Of a DNA stretch of 64,000 nt, positions 1 to 9,551 are shown in pieces. The translations under genes and the position numbers were made by a program. Source of the stretch: Candidatus Gastranaerophilales bacterium (lineage in GTDB: Bacteria; Cyanobacteriota; Vampirovibrionia; Gastranaerophilales; Gastranaerophilaceae); contig CALVEL010000002.1 of NCBI GenBank assembly GCA_944326565.1, positions 186,001-250,000 on the forward strand, given 5' to 3'. The notes beneath the pieces were generated by a model. The model was not told the origin of the DNA, did not search any database, and saw only the letters and a program-made list of their open reading frames with translations. Position 1 is the stretch's first letter. The number at the start of each line of letters is the position of its first letter.

Positions 1-1304
1 CCTCCAGTTATCGGACTTAATTCAAGCAGTATAAGTCTTTGTAAAATATCATCCCGTTTAAAACATAGTGCTCTTGTACTAATCCCGATATAAGCATTAA
101 GATCAGCTTCATATACTTCTGAATCGGTGTAAAGCTTTCTTTTTTTTATTAGTCCGCCGGTTGCGTAAACTGCAAGTTTATCATTTAAGCCTTCTTTGTG
201 TGTATCAAGATTATCTATACCTAAAAAATGGGAATTTGCTACCAGTATATCTAAATCGTCAGGTTTGTTGGGCATTAATGCAACATTATGCTTTTCGCCG
301 TACAGAACTTTAGTGAATGCTTTAAGTAAAGTTGTTTTTGCACTTCCTTTTGTCCCTACAATTGTTAATATCGGTTTTGTATTCATAAATTCTGGCATGA
401 ATAAGGCTATAAAATATGCTTTAGCAAGAATTTTTTGTGTTGCGGAATCTAATGCAACTTCATTAAAATTACATAATGAAATCATTAGGTTGTTAATATA
501 ATCATTGTTATCAAGATTCTCAATATATTCAAATTCTTCAACATCTATCAAGTCTGAAAACAGCACGCCGTCAATTCCATTATCGCATTTAGTTACGGAA
601 TTTAAATCAATTTTCAATATTTGGTTTTTTCCGCATTTTATATACAAAATATTTTTATATTTATTATAATGTGCATACTTATACACAGATGTTTTTGTGC
701 CGTTTTCATAACAATGTACAGTTATTGCATGATATATAAAATCATATGCGGGCATTTTGAAATTAATTTTATATCTCATCATCAATTTTTTATAATTGTT
801 TTTTTCTTTTTTAAGAGAAAGAAGCTCCTTTTGTGAATTATCAAAATAATAGAATTCATCTAAGTCCGTTTTAATAAAGATCCCTTTTTGCTCTAAATCC
901 TTTATGATTAATGAGGCTATTTGGGTATTGCGTTCATTTGAATTCCCTTTATTGGAGAAAAGAAGTCTAGTAATTTTATTTATTGGTTTATTTTTATGGA
1001 GTGCGGGATTACGTTCAAAGTTTTTATATTTATGAATACTTTGTGCAATAGAGCGCACTTCAAATTCTTGAAGTGCGGGCTTGCAGGAGGTATTATTTAT
1101 ATTAATTAAAGCTTTGGTAAGAGATTCCAAACTTAGCCCTTGCCGCGATAAAGCTCCGCATATGCTTACTAATCTACTATGACGCTCTCCTTCGCAAATT
1201 TCTTCTATATCTTTGTTTGAATTATGCGCAGCTTGTGATACTTTTTCTGATACATTTTTAATAATAATTTGGAGCATTTTTGGATCAATATCTGCAATTT
1301 TCAT
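1..1304 (-). CDS. PriCT/D5-like helicase-primase, 3' part off the window
   Basis: The frame is open from ATG 1304 to the window edge (434 codons) with no stop, so the gene is partial. Residues about 38-92 resemble the primase C-terminal PriCT domain (GERHSRLVSICGALSRQGLS, then Pro-Ala-Leu before an EVRSI segment). A Walker A-like loop, GTKGSAKT, sits near residue 314, with Ala in place of the usual Gly before Lys. A GIDNLD segment further on could be Walker B. This suggests an SF3-type replicative helicase working with the Prim-Pol directly upstream. The Prim-Pol stop and this ATG are separated by one base, and a GGAAGGAG ribosome site lies inside the end of the Prim-Pol gene, so the two are cotranscribed. 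The fold call is from motifs only. Confidence 0.75.
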   Translation of the reverse strand, partial: MKIADIDPKMLQIIIKNVSEKVSQAAHNSNKDIEEICEGERHSRLVSICGALSRQGLSLESLTKALININNTSCKPALQEFEVRSIAQSIHKYKNFERNPALHKNKPINKITRLLFSNKGNSNERNTQIASLIIKDLEQKGIFIKTDLDEFYYFDNSQKELLSLKKEKNNYKKLMMRYKINFKMPAYDFIYHAITVHCYENGTKTSVYKYAHYNKYKNILYIKCGKNQILKIDLNSVTKCDNGIDGVLFSDLIDVEEFEYIENLDNNDYINNLMISLCNFNEVALDSATQKILAKAYFIALFMPEFMNTKPILTIVGTKGSAKTTLLKAFTKVLYGEKHNVALMPNKPDDLDILVANSHFLGIDNLDTHKEGLNDKLAVYATGGLIKKRKLYTDSEVYEADLNAYIGISTRALCFKRDDILQRLILLELSPITG

Positions 1305-1305
1305 T

Positions 1306-1806
1306 TTATTCTCCTTCCTCAATAATTGTGTAATATTCACCGGACTTATGTTTACTTGTTGGAGCTACAACAAATCCCCCATCCCCTCTAATATCAATCC
1401 CTTTTAACATGTTAGTACGGTTGCTTATATGTTGGTCGGTCTTATAATAGAAATGGTAGCCCCCTCCCCCTGTTTTAATTGTTAAGGTTAAAGGTAGTAA
1501 TTCTTTTATACTTTCAAGTGTTTCCAGTCCACCTGATTTTGCATCAACATCTATTACTACAAGTCCGCTTCCTGTAATGATTCCAAAGTTTGCATGTGGT
1601 TTTTTATCAATTAAATCTTCTAACTCTTGTTCTGTTCTTATGTAAGAATTTTTCCATTCTTTATGAACAGGATGTTTACCTGCTGAACTGCATTTTGTAC
1701 CTCTATAACAGGTACAGTATCCTTGATTGTTAATTCCATATAATTCTATAATTTTCAATCCTTGCCGAAGCATATCTTTTAAAACATTCTTCTTATTTTC
1801 TTTCAT
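1306..1806 (-). CDS. Bifunctional DNA primase/polymerase (Prim-Pol) domain protein
   Basis: This 166-residue stand-alone protein matches the N-terminal Prim-Pol domain family found in plasmids, phages and satellites. It has GKHPVHKEW (43-51), an acidic pair in VVIDVD (D86, D88), the GGGGYHFYY segment (113-121, likely catalytic His118) and GIDIRGDGGFVVAPTSKH (136-153). It would make primers, and possibly extend them, for replication of the excised element. Related proteins often carry the helicase domain on the same chain; here it is in the next gene. The start overlaps the 56-residue ORF upstream by 14 bases, with an AGAGGG site before it. Confidence 0.88.
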   Translation of the reverse strand: MKENKKNVLKDMLRQGLKIIELYGINNQGYCTCYRGTKCSSAGKHPVHKEWKNSYIRTEQELEDLIDKKPHANFGIITGSGLVVIDVDAKSGGLETLESIKELLPLTLTIKTGGGGYHFYYKTDQHISNRTNMLKGIDIRGDGGFVVAPTSKHKSGEYYTIIEEGE

Positions 1807-1963
1807 TTTTAGTCCCTCTTTTTAAGTTTAATTCCATTTGAATTTTTAAAAGAGCTTTTGCAAAATTAAGCAAGTTTTGGTCAATTTCGAAAAGATCATT
1901 TTTCGAAAGTTCTTCATTAGCATATTTTTGCCAAAAGATTTTTTCTTTTAAAAAATTCTTCAT
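1793..1963 (-). CDS. Small conserved-looking ORF of the element (56 aa)
   Basis: A short frame reads from ATG 1963 to TAA 1793 and overlaps the Prim-Pol start by 14 bases, which suggests translational coupling. The product is charged and probably helical, starting MKNFLKEKIFWQKYANEE, with a Leu-rich second half. No domain is recognised. There is no clear ribosome site upstream. It is supported mainly by its tight fit between the terminator near 2080 and the Prim-Pol gene, and by typical local codon use. Confidence 0.5.
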   Translation of the reverse strand: MKNFLKEKIFWQKYANEELSKNDLFEIDQNLLNFAKALLKIQMELNLKRGTKNERK

Positions 1964-2067
1964 ATTTTTATTCTATGGTTCACTTTAATTACAGAAAAGC
2001 TTTTGCCAAAAACTCGAGAATATTTTATTTGTAAATTTAGTTATTTATTCGATTTGCAGAAATAATA

Positions 2068-2092
2068 AAATCTTCACATTTGTGAAGATTTT
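2068..2092 (-). terminator. Rho-independent terminator
   Basis: A near-perfect inverted repeat (AAATCTTCAC / GTGAAGATTT) with a T run on either strand lies just after the stop of the 2106-3104 gene. Confidence 0.75.
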
Positions 2093-2105
2093 TTTTGTGA
2101 ATATT

Positions 2106-3104
2106 TTAAGATTCAGGATTTGTTAATTTATAAGTTTTATTTTTTTGATCATTTATAAAAAAGAGTCTATTTTTATTTATTACTATCGTTTTTAATTTTC
2201 TTCTTGCTTTTGAAATTCTTTTAGGAATATCTTTTTCATTTAGTGATAGAAATTTTGCAATATCTGCATATGAAAAATTAATATACGGACTTCTAAAAAA
2301 GTGTTTAAATATTTCAACTTCAATATTGTCACAGTGAAAGAATTTATTATCTTGCGCGGTATCTACAATACTATTTTCAAATAAGTGTAATGTTTCAAAA
2401 TTTACAATTTCTCTGTTTTGAGGGACATCTTTTTTTAAGGCTTTTTTACGGCTGTCGTTTCTAAAGTGGTCAAAAATGATGAGCGGATAACCGTTTTGGA
2501 ATCCTAATTCTGAAATCTGAATATTTTTTGATTGTTCAAGTTGGTATAAAAAATGAAAAAAGGCATATTTACTTTTGTTAGGTTCTGTTATGTAAGTTAA
2601 AAACCTATCAAAGCCAATTTTATAAGGTGCGGACATGCCTGCCATTGCCCATTCTTTTATTTTTTTTAAAATTTTTATATGTTTTTCTTTGTTATAAAAA
2701 TATAATTTCCGGCTTTCTAGAGATTTTTCAATATAATTATTAATGACTTTCTTTAAGTTTTGAGATTCGTTGTGGCTAAATTCACAATTTATAACGTCAG
2801 GTAATAATTTTTGAGTGATTAGAGAAATGTTATATAAATTTTTGTTTTCGATAAAATTAATTATTTCGGTTTTGTATTTCTCAATCATTTCTAATTTTTT
2901 AAAATCTAAGTCCGGCCTTATAGTATATTTTATTTTTATATTAATATCAAAGGTACTTAAAAATTTTAATTCTTGATCAATTTCAATGAAAGAGAGATTG
3001 TTATAAAGCATAGAAATTATAGGGATTTCTATGCAAGGATTTTTAGTCAAAGCGTACAAGATAAAAAATGTTCTGTCATCAATTTTTTCTATAACGTCTG
3101 GCAT
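2106..3104 (-). CDS. Unknown element protein with possible winged-helix C-terminus
   Basis: I do not recognise this 332-residue protein. It is Lys/Ile/Phe-rich with no signal peptide or membrane segment. The last 70 residues (YADIAKFLSLNEKDIPKRIS, then basic SKARRKLK, then short beta-like strands) look like a winged helix-turn-helix. Residues 35-160 are charged and helical. It is divergent from the serine integrase, the place where element regulators or directionality factors often sit. A DNA-binding regulator is therefore an inference from position and the C-terminal pattern. It ends at a strong terminator. Confidence 0.6.
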   Translation of the reverse strand: MPDVIEKIDDRTFFILYALTKNPCIEIPIISMLYNNLSFIEIDQELKFLSTFDINIKIKYTIRPDLDFKKLEMIEKYKTEIINFIENKNLYNISLITQKLLPDVINCEFSHNESQNLKKVINNYIEKSLESRKLYFYNKEKHIKILKKIKEWAMAGMSAPYKIGFDRFLTYITEPNKSKYAFFHFLYQLEQSKNIQISELGFQNGYPLIIFDHFRNDSRKKALKKDVPQNREIVNFETLHLFENSIVDTAQDNKFFHCDNIEVEIFKHFFRSPYINFSYADIAKFLSLNEKDIPKRISKARRKLKTIVINKNRLFFINDQKNKTYKLTNPES

Positions 3105-3208
3105 GGTAAAATCCTTTACTTAACTTCATGAAGTTCCTGAAATAATTTATTTATAAGACTAAAAAATTCATGTAGAATTATAATACAAACAAAAAGGAGT
3201 ATAGAATT

Positions 3209-4666
3209 TTGAAAAAAGCTGTTTTATACGCAAGAGTATCTTCAGATGAACAAGAAAGACAAGGGTTTTCGATACCTGCGCAAGTAAAGCTGTTACAAGA
3301 ATATGCGCGGAATAGTAATATTCAAATTGTGAAAGAGTTTACAGAGTCGGAAACTGCCAAAAAATCAGGGCGTAAAGAATTCAATGCAATGGTTAAATTT
3401 CTCAAACAATCTAAGGATGTAAAGACTATTCTTGTTGAAAAAACGGACAGGCTTTATAGAAATCCGTCAGATTATGGTTTGATTGATGAAGGCAATTTTG
3501 AACTTCATTTTGTAAAAGAACATGAAATTATTAATGATGAAGCTTCTTCTCATCAAAAATTTGTTCATGGTTTGAAGGTTTTAATGGCAAAGAATTTCAT
3601 AGATAATCTTAGAGAAGAAACCCGAAAAGGTCTTAAAGAAAAAGCAGAGGAAGGTATTTTTCCAAACCGTGCACCTTACGGTTATAAAAATGTTAGAAAC
3701 GAAAAAGGAAAAAGTATTATAGAAATTAATCCGGCTACGGCCCCTTTTATCAAGAGGGCTTTTGAAATATATTCAAGCGGTGAAATTTCTATAAAAGATA
3801 CCGCTGCGCAACTTTTAAATGAGGGATATGTTTACCGCCCTTACTCTCCTAAAATTACCTGCGGGGCTTTGGAGGATATGTTAAAAAACCCTTTTTACAT
3901 AGGCCTTTTTCGCTTTAGAGGGCAGTTAATGGATGGAATTCATGAGCCTATTATCTCGAATGAATTATTTTCAAAAGTACAGACGGCTTTTAAGAAAGAT
4001 AACAAACCGCTTTATCGCAAGCATAAATTTTTATTAGGAAATTTTATTACATGTGGCGATTGTGGTTGTTCTATTGTCGGAGAAATAAAGAAAGAAAAAT
4101 ATATTTATTACAGGTGTACTTGGGCACACGGCAAAGAAAAGTGTAGCAATCATAAATATTATAATGAAAAGCAGTTGTTGGAACAGCTTGGAGAAGCGGT
4201 AAAAGCTGTTCAGTTGGATGAGGATTTGTGTAATCGAATTTTAGAAGTTATAAAGGAGTTGAATAAACAAGAGGAGGGGTTTCAAAATGAAAGTCTTGCA
4301 AGATTAACTTTTGAAGCTGAAAAGCTCCGGCATGAAATTCATGCAATCTACCAAGATAAACTGGACGGAATTATTACAACAGACCAATGGCGAGAAGAAA
4401 ATGAACTTCGTCAAAAACGTTTGATCTTTGTAAAAACAAAAATTGAAGCATTAGATAATACTAAACAAAAATTCATGGATGAAGTGATTTCTACTTTAGA
4501 ACTCTTAAAAGACACTTATAGCAAATATTTGCAGGTGTCAGATGAAAATAAAGTGAATTTATTAAAATCACTACTTTCGAACTGTATGTTAAAAGACGGA
4601 AAACTAAGCTGGACATATAAAAAGCCCTTCTGCTACATAGCTGAAAAGGCTGATTCTGAAAAAATT

Positions 4667-4693
<27 letters not shown>
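3209..4693 (+). CDS. Large serine recombinase (element integrase)
   Basis: This 494-residue site-specific recombinase would integrate and excise the element. The N-terminal resolvase domain begins VLYARVSSDEQ, with Ser11 as probable nucleophile. It is followed by the recombinase domain (about 150-265, APYGYKN and FYIGLFRFRG), a zinc ribbon (C282, C285, C303, C312) and a long coiled coil (about 335-440). The start is TTG, with AAGGAG nine bases upstream. The last residues (KIYPGCDSNA) are encoded antisense to the 3' half of the tRNA-Arg gene, and the stop lies inside the tRNA. Integration at this tRNA would therefore set the enzyme's own C-terminus. Large serine recombinases using a tRNA gene are less usual than tyrosine integrases doing so. 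Confidence 0.93.
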
Positions 4694-4740
<47 letters not shown>

Positions 4741-4840
4741 TTGGATCCAGAGGGTCTAAACAGACATTTGGTTTCTTGGGGTATCCGTATATTCCCTCTA
4801 GAATTTATGTTATCATAAAAATTTTTTCATGCAATATATT

Positions 4841-5722
4841 TTAAAAATTCTCTTTTGTTTTTATTATAGGAATTAACCCAAATAATTTGTATATTTTTAT
4901 ATTTGGGTAATAATAAAATGTTTTTAATAAATTGATATTTAACAGTTTTATTCTTGATCTTTTAGCCATTTTATAACCCTGTAAAATATTTTCAAGATTA
5001 TGTATTTTAGCAAATTCTATCATAATTTTTTCTACTTCCTGACAATCAAGATTATTCTTTTCTTTTTTGCTGAGTCTTATTGAGCCTGGAGTTCGTCTGT
5101 AGTAATACTTACAATCAGGTACTGTAACAAGTCCTTTTAAATAATAAATTACCTGAATAGACCATGGAATATCTTCATAAGCTTTTCCTTTTATAAATTC
5201 AATACCTGTTTCAATAAGATTCTTGCGTTTGTAAATCTTATTCCAAACATAGCTACTTGATGGAATTCCTGCTGTTTTTAATTTATCTTCGTTGTCTGTT
5301 ATAAAATTTTCTTTTTCATATTTGAGTTTGTATTTTTCAATATCTTTTCCAACTCTTACAATACTTGCACAGGCTGTCTCACTTTGATATTTTTGAGCAG
5401 CATTGTACAACTTTTCATAAAAATCTAAATCAACCCAATCATCAGAATCTATATATCCTATATATTCTCCAGAGGCAATTTTTAATCCGTCATTTCTTGC
5501 AGCTGATAATCCTTCGTTTTCTTTTGAAATTATTTTTATACGATTATCTTTTGTCGCGTAATCTTTTAAAATTTTTAGGGAATTGTCTTTGGAACCGTCA
5601 TTTATGCAGATAATTTCTATCTCTTGTAATGTTTGGTGTATCAATGTGTCGAGACACTTGGAAAGATATTTTTCTGAATTATAAACAGGTACTATAATTG
5701 ATACTTTTGTTGTATTAAGCAT
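4841..5722 (-). CDS. Family 2 glycosyltransferase
   Basis: A 293-residue GT-A fold glycosyltransferase. The N-terminus has VSIIVPVYNSEKYL, the ICINDGSKDNS nucleotide-sugar segment and the IDSDDWVD metal-binding motif near residue 92. The C-terminal part has the YYYRRTPGS acceptor-side pattern common in capsule and LPS side-chain enzymes. The donor sugar cannot be told. The start overlaps the end of the upstream GT2 gene by 8 bases, so the pair is one operon. They are probably paralogues and add sugars to a surface glycan. The gene ends shortly before the tRNA-Arg gene. Confidence 0.9.
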   Translation of the reverse strand: MLNTTKVSIIVPVYNSEKYLSKCLDTLIHQTLQEIEIICINDGSKDNSLKILKDYATKDNRIKIISKENEGLSAARNDGLKIASGEYIGYIDSDDWVDLDFYEKLYNAAQKYQSETACASIVRVGKDIEKYKLKYEKENFITDNEDKLKTAGIPSSSYVWNKIYKRKNLIETGIEFIKGKAYEDIPWSIQVIYYLKGLVTVPDCKYYYRRTPGSIRLSKKEKNNLDCQEVEKIMIEFAKIHNLENILQGYKMAKRSRIKLLNINLLKTFYYYPNIKIYKLFGLIPIIKTKENF

Positions 5723-6704
5723 ATTGTCTATCCATTAAAATCCATATTACTTTTGAAAATATTATCTTTGCTTTTATAAAAAGATATCCGTCCTTTTTAT
5801 TTAATTTGAAATATTTCCACCATCCGTTAGGATATTTTGTATCAAGATAATCTTTTAATTTGTCTAAATTTTCATAAAAGTCATCTCTAAAATTTTTATC
5901 ACATTTGCCAAACCAAGAAAGAGTTTTACTAAAATATTTGTTAATTATTTGATTTATAAACTTTTCTTTTACAGATAAAGCATTTAAAAGATGTTCAGCA
6001 ATATAAAAATTTGAAATAGGTGAATCTGTTGTTTTTCTATAATTGTATGTTATTGAGCCTGTTCGATTTTTCGTGTAATAATAAAGGTTTTCGTCAATAA
6101 TATAGATGTTTCTTGCTGTCAATATGGTATGAAGATAGAAAATTTGATCTTCACCATTTCTTATTTCTTGAAATTTTATATTGTGAGTATCTAAAAATTC
6201 CTTTTTATATAATTTATTCCAAGCAGTCGGAGGAATGTAAAACAAATTATCTTCATAATCTTTAATAGTTAAAACTTTCTCTTTATATTTTTTAGGAATT
6301 TTATTGACACTATACATACCTTTTGAAAGTTTTGAATTTCTAACAGAATATGCCCCGTATACAACAACATCTGTGTTGTGTTTTTTAATACAATCTAAAG
6401 TCTTTTTAATAAGGTTTTTATCAATCCAGTCATCAGAATCTATAAATAAAATATATTTCCCAGTTGCATTTTTTAATCCGTTGTGTCTGGCTGCAAATAC
6501 TCCTTGATTAGTTTCTTTAATTATTTTTATTCGGGAATCTTTTTGGGCAAATTCATTTAAAATTTTTGAAGAATTATCAGTAGAACCGTCATCAACGCAT
6601 ATAATTTCAATATCTTGAAATGTTTGTTCTATAATACTTTTCAAACATTTTTCAAGATAATTTTCAACATTATATATAGGTACTATGATTGATACTTCTG
6701 CCAT
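5715..6704 (-). CDS. Family 2 glycosyltransferase
   Basis: A 329-residue GT2 enzyme, first gene of a two-gene operon. It has VSIIVPIYNVENYLEKCLKS, ICVDDGSTDNS and FIDSDDWID (about residue 92), then a C-terminal YYYTKNRTGSIT segment. It resembles its downstream neighbour and the GT2 gene at 25748, so three related transferases occur in this window. It is divergent from alaS with about 100 AT-rich bases between them. Role in surface polysaccharide synthesis is inferred; the substrate is unknown. Confidence 0.9.
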   Translation of the reverse strand: MAEVSIIVPIYNVENYLEKCLKSIIEQTFQDIEIICVDDGSTDNSSKILNEFAQKDSRIKIIKETNQGVFAARHNGLKNATGKYILFIDSDDWIDKNLIKKTLDCIKKHNTDVVVYGAYSVRNSKLSKGMYSVNKIPKKYKEKVLTIKDYEDNLFYIPPTAWNKLYKKEFLDTHNIKFQEIRNGEDQIFYLHTILTARNIYIIDENLYYYTKNRTGSITYNYRKTTDSPISNFYIAEHLLNALSVKEKFINQIINKYFSKTLSWFGKCDKNFRDDFYENLDKLKDYLDTKYPNGWWKYFKLNKKDGYLFIKAKIIFSKVIWILMDRQYA

Positions 6705-6813
6705 AACATCTCAATTTTATAATTAGCGAAAATTAAAGTCAATATTCACTTTTTCTATATTTTTTTTATAGTATAATTTTCTTATAATGAAAACAATTTA
6801 GAGGAATTAAATT

Positions 6814-9426
6814 ATGCTAACCGGAAACCAAATAAGAAAATTATATTTAGATTATTTCAAAGACAAACATCAACATACTATTGTAGAAAGTTCAAGTCTT
6901 GTGCCTGATAACCCGACAGTGCTTTTAACAACAGCAGGTATGTTACAATTTTTACCAATTTTTTTAGGAATAGTAAAATCACCTTACGATCCTGCACGTG
7001 CAACTTCATGTCAAAAATGTGCCAGAGCAGGTGGTAAGGATTCTGATATTGAAAATGTAGGTCGAACACCTCGACATCATACGTTTTTTGAAATGTTAGG
7101 GAATTTTTCTTTTGGTGATTATTATAAAAAAGAAATTATTCCTTGGGCTTGGGAATTTGTAACTGAAGTTTTAAAGCTTGATAAAGATCGACTTTGGATT
7201 ACTATTTTTGAAACTGATGATGAAGCTTACGAAATTTGGCGAAATGTCGGAGTGCCGGCGGAAAGAATTAAAAGAAAAGGTAAAAAAGACAATTTTTGGG
7301 GACCTCCGGGAGCATCTGGATCTTGCGGACCTTGTTCTGAAATACATTATGATTTAGGTGAACAATATAAATGTAGTGATCCTCGCGGATGTGGAATCGA
7401 TACTTGCGAATGTGACAGATGGGTTGAAATTTGGAATTTAGTATTCACTGAATTGTATCAAGATGAAGAGGGAAATCAATCTCCGCTTGAGAGCAAAAAT
7501 GTTGATACTGGCATGGGCCTAGAACGTATTACAATGGTATGTCAGGGTGTTGCCTCAACATTCGAAACTGATCTATTAAGGCCAATTTTGGACAAAGTAT
7601 CAGAAATGAGTGGGGTGCCTTATAAAAAATCAGACAAAACTGATATTTCTTTAAGAATTATTACTGACCACGCCAGATGTGTAACGTTTTTGATCTCAGA
7701 TGGTGTAATTCCAGGAAATGAAGGAAGAAGTTATGTATTAAGAATGATTTTGAGAAGAGCTTTACGTCATGGCAAGATTTTAGGAATGGATTTGCCGTTC
7801 TTGTATAAATTAGTTGATATAGTTATAGATAATTATGGAGAGGCTTATCCTGATTTAGTTAAGAATAAAGCGAAAATTGTAGATATAATCAAAAAAGAAG
7901 AAGAAAGATTTAACAAAACTCTTGATAGAGGTTACAAACTTCTTGATGAATTTATTTCAAACAAAAAAGATATAGATGGAGAAAGTGCTTTCAGATTATA
8001 CGATACATATGGTTTTCCATTGGAACTTACGAAAGAAATTGCAGAAGAAAACGACTTGAATGTTGATGAAGAAGGTTATAAAGTTTCTATGCAGGAACAA
8101 AAGGAACGTGCAAAAGCTGCAACAGCAAAACTTTCAGTAACAGGCGATATCAAATATGCAAAAATTGAAGATGAAGTTGGTTCTACTGAATTTGTCGGAT
8201 ATTCCGAAAACGAATCAGATGCAAAAATTCTTGCAACTGTAGAAGGTGATGGTTATGTTGATATCATATTGGATAAGACGCCATTCTATGCAGAATGTGG
8301 TGGACAAGTTGGTGACAGTGGTGTAATCGAAAATGATAATATGAAAGCAGAAGTGCTAACTACATTCAAAGTAAACAAACTTTTTGTCCACCGTTCAAAA
8401 GTTATTAACGGTGAAATCACAATTGGCGAAAGAGTAAAAGCATTGATAGATGTACAGCGCCGTGAAGAAATAAGACTTCACCATACATCAGCTCACTTGC
8501 TTCAAGCTGCTTTAATAAAAGTTCTTGGAGATGAAGTTCATCAAGCAGGTTCTCAAGTTGAAGAAAACAGAATGCGTTTTGACTTTACCTGCAACCGTGC
8601 AATGACTCCTGATGAAATTTTTAAAGTCGAAGATATAATGAACAGTTGGATTTCAAAAGGATACGAAGTGAAAACTGATATTATGGATATTGAACAAGCA
8701 AAGCTTACAGGTGCTACTGCCTTGTTTGGTGAAAAATATGATGATATCGTAAGGGTTGTCTCAATAACTGACGGTAAAACTTGTATTTCAAAAGAATTCT
8801 GTGCAGGTACTCATGCAAGGAATATTAGAGATCTTCGTCTTGTGAAGATTGTTTCTGAAGGTGCAATTGCTGCAGGAACAAGACGTATTGAATTGGTTGT
8901 TTCAAAATCAGCATTTGAGTTTATGAATGCAAAAGTTAAAGAAATGGACAAACTTTCTTTGATGTTCAAAACTCATTATGATGAAACTGTAGAGCGTGTT
9001 GAAAAGCTTTTGGAAGAAAATAAAGAATTGTCTAAAAAAATAGAAAAACTTGAAGAAGAAAATGCAAGGGCTAAATTTGCTACATTCGCTTCAAAAGCAC
9101 AGGATATTGATGGCGGTAAGTTGTTTATATCAAAAATTGAAGATGTAACGCCGCTTGCAGCAAAAGTCGGTATTGAGTTCTTATCTAACAAACTTGGAGA
9201 GAGTATTATTGTACTTGCAAATTCAAAGACAGTAATAGCAAAAATCTCTGATAGTTTTGTTAAAAAAGGCGTGAATGCAGGTAAAATAGTTGGTGAAATA
9301 TCTAGATTTACCGGTGCGAACGGTGGTGGCAGACCGAACTTTGCACAAGGCGGTATAAAAGACTGCTCAAAACTTGATGAAATTTTAAATAAAGTTGAAG
9401 ATGAATTGAAAATGGTTAAAGTATAG
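6814..9426 (+). CDS. alaS: Alanyl-tRNA synthetase
   Basis: This 870-residue class II synthetase charges tRNA-Ala and is full length for bacterial AlaRS. Motif 2 region HHTFFEMLGNFSFGDYYK is at 88-105, followed by the GCGIDTCECDRW insert seen in clostridial-type AlaRS. The editing domain has HHTSAHLLQAAL (about 556) and CAGTHARN (C663), which together form the zinc site that clears Ser- and Gly-tRNA-Ala. The C-terminus has a coiled coil and a DHHA1-type domain ending in the glycine-rich GGGRPNFAQGG. AGAGGA precedes the ATG. No T-box leader is visible. It is followed by a strong terminator. Confidence 0.98.
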   Translation: MLTGNQIRKLYLDYFKDKHQHTIVESSSLVPDNPTVLLTTAGMLQFLPIFLGIVKSPYDPARATSCQKCARAGGKDSDIENVGRTPRHHTFFEMLGNFSFGDYYKKEIIPWAWEFVTEVLKLDKDRLWITIFETDDEAYEIWRNVGVPAERIKRKGKKDNFWGPPGASGSCGPCSEIHYDLGEQYKCSDPRGCGIDTCECDRWVEIWNLVFTELYQDEEGNQSPLESKNVDTGMGLERITMVCQGVASTFETDLLRPILDKVSEMSGVPYKKSDKTDISLRIITDHARCVTFLISDGVIPGNEGRSYVLRMILRRALRHGKILGMDLPFLYKLVDIVIDNYGEAYPDLVKNKAKIVDIIKKEEERFNKTLDRGYKLLDEFISNKKDIDGESAFRLYDTYGFPLELTKEIAEENDLNVDEEGYKVSMQEQKERAKAATAKLSVTGDIKYAKIEDEVGSTEFVGYSENESDAKILATVEGDGYVDIILDKTPFYAECGGQVGDSGVIENDNMKAEVLTTFKVNKLFVHRSKVINGEITIGERVKALIDVQRREEIRLHHTSAHLLQAALIKVLGDEVHQAGSQVEENRMRFDFTCNRAMTPDEIFKVEDIMNSWISKGYEVKTDIMDIEQAKLTGATALFGEKYDDIVRVVSITDGKTCISKEFCAGTHARNIRDLRLVKIVSEGAIAAGTRRIELVVSKSAFEFMNAKVKEMDKLSLMFKTHYDETVERVEKLLEENKELSKKIEKLEEENARAKFATFASKAQDIDGGKLFISKIEDVTPLAAKVGIEFLSNKLGESIIVLANSKTVIAKISDSFVKKGVNAGKIVGEISRFTGANGGGRPNFAQGGIKDCSKLDEILNKVEDELKMVKV

Positions 9427-9451
9427 TTCATAATTTATTTTTAGCTATATT

Positions 9452-9486
9452 AAAAAAGTGTTTTATAAAAATAAAACACTTTTTTT
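9452..9486 (+). terminator. Rho-independent terminator after alaS
   Basis: AAAAAAGTGTTTTA pairs with TAAAACACTTTTTT around a short A-rich loop and runs into a T tract. Confidence 0.85.
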
Positions 9487-9551
9487 AATATTGATAATTT
9501 TTTAGTATAATAATATAATTGTGAAATAGATAGTTATTTTTAGGAATATTT

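Noticed and set aside
196-836. Plus-strand ORFs in the first 1.3 kb
   Set aside because: The minus strand is one open frame from 1304 to the window edge with recognisable PriCT and ATPase motifs; the plus frames are its shadows.
6705-6813. T-box leader before alaS
   Set aside because: Too short and no T-box sequence; only a promoter-like region and AGAGGA.
8976-9431. 151-codon minus-strand ORF opposite the end of alaS
   Set aside because: Antisense to a well conserved synthetase C-terminus; Ser/Phe-rich composition typical of a reverse frame.
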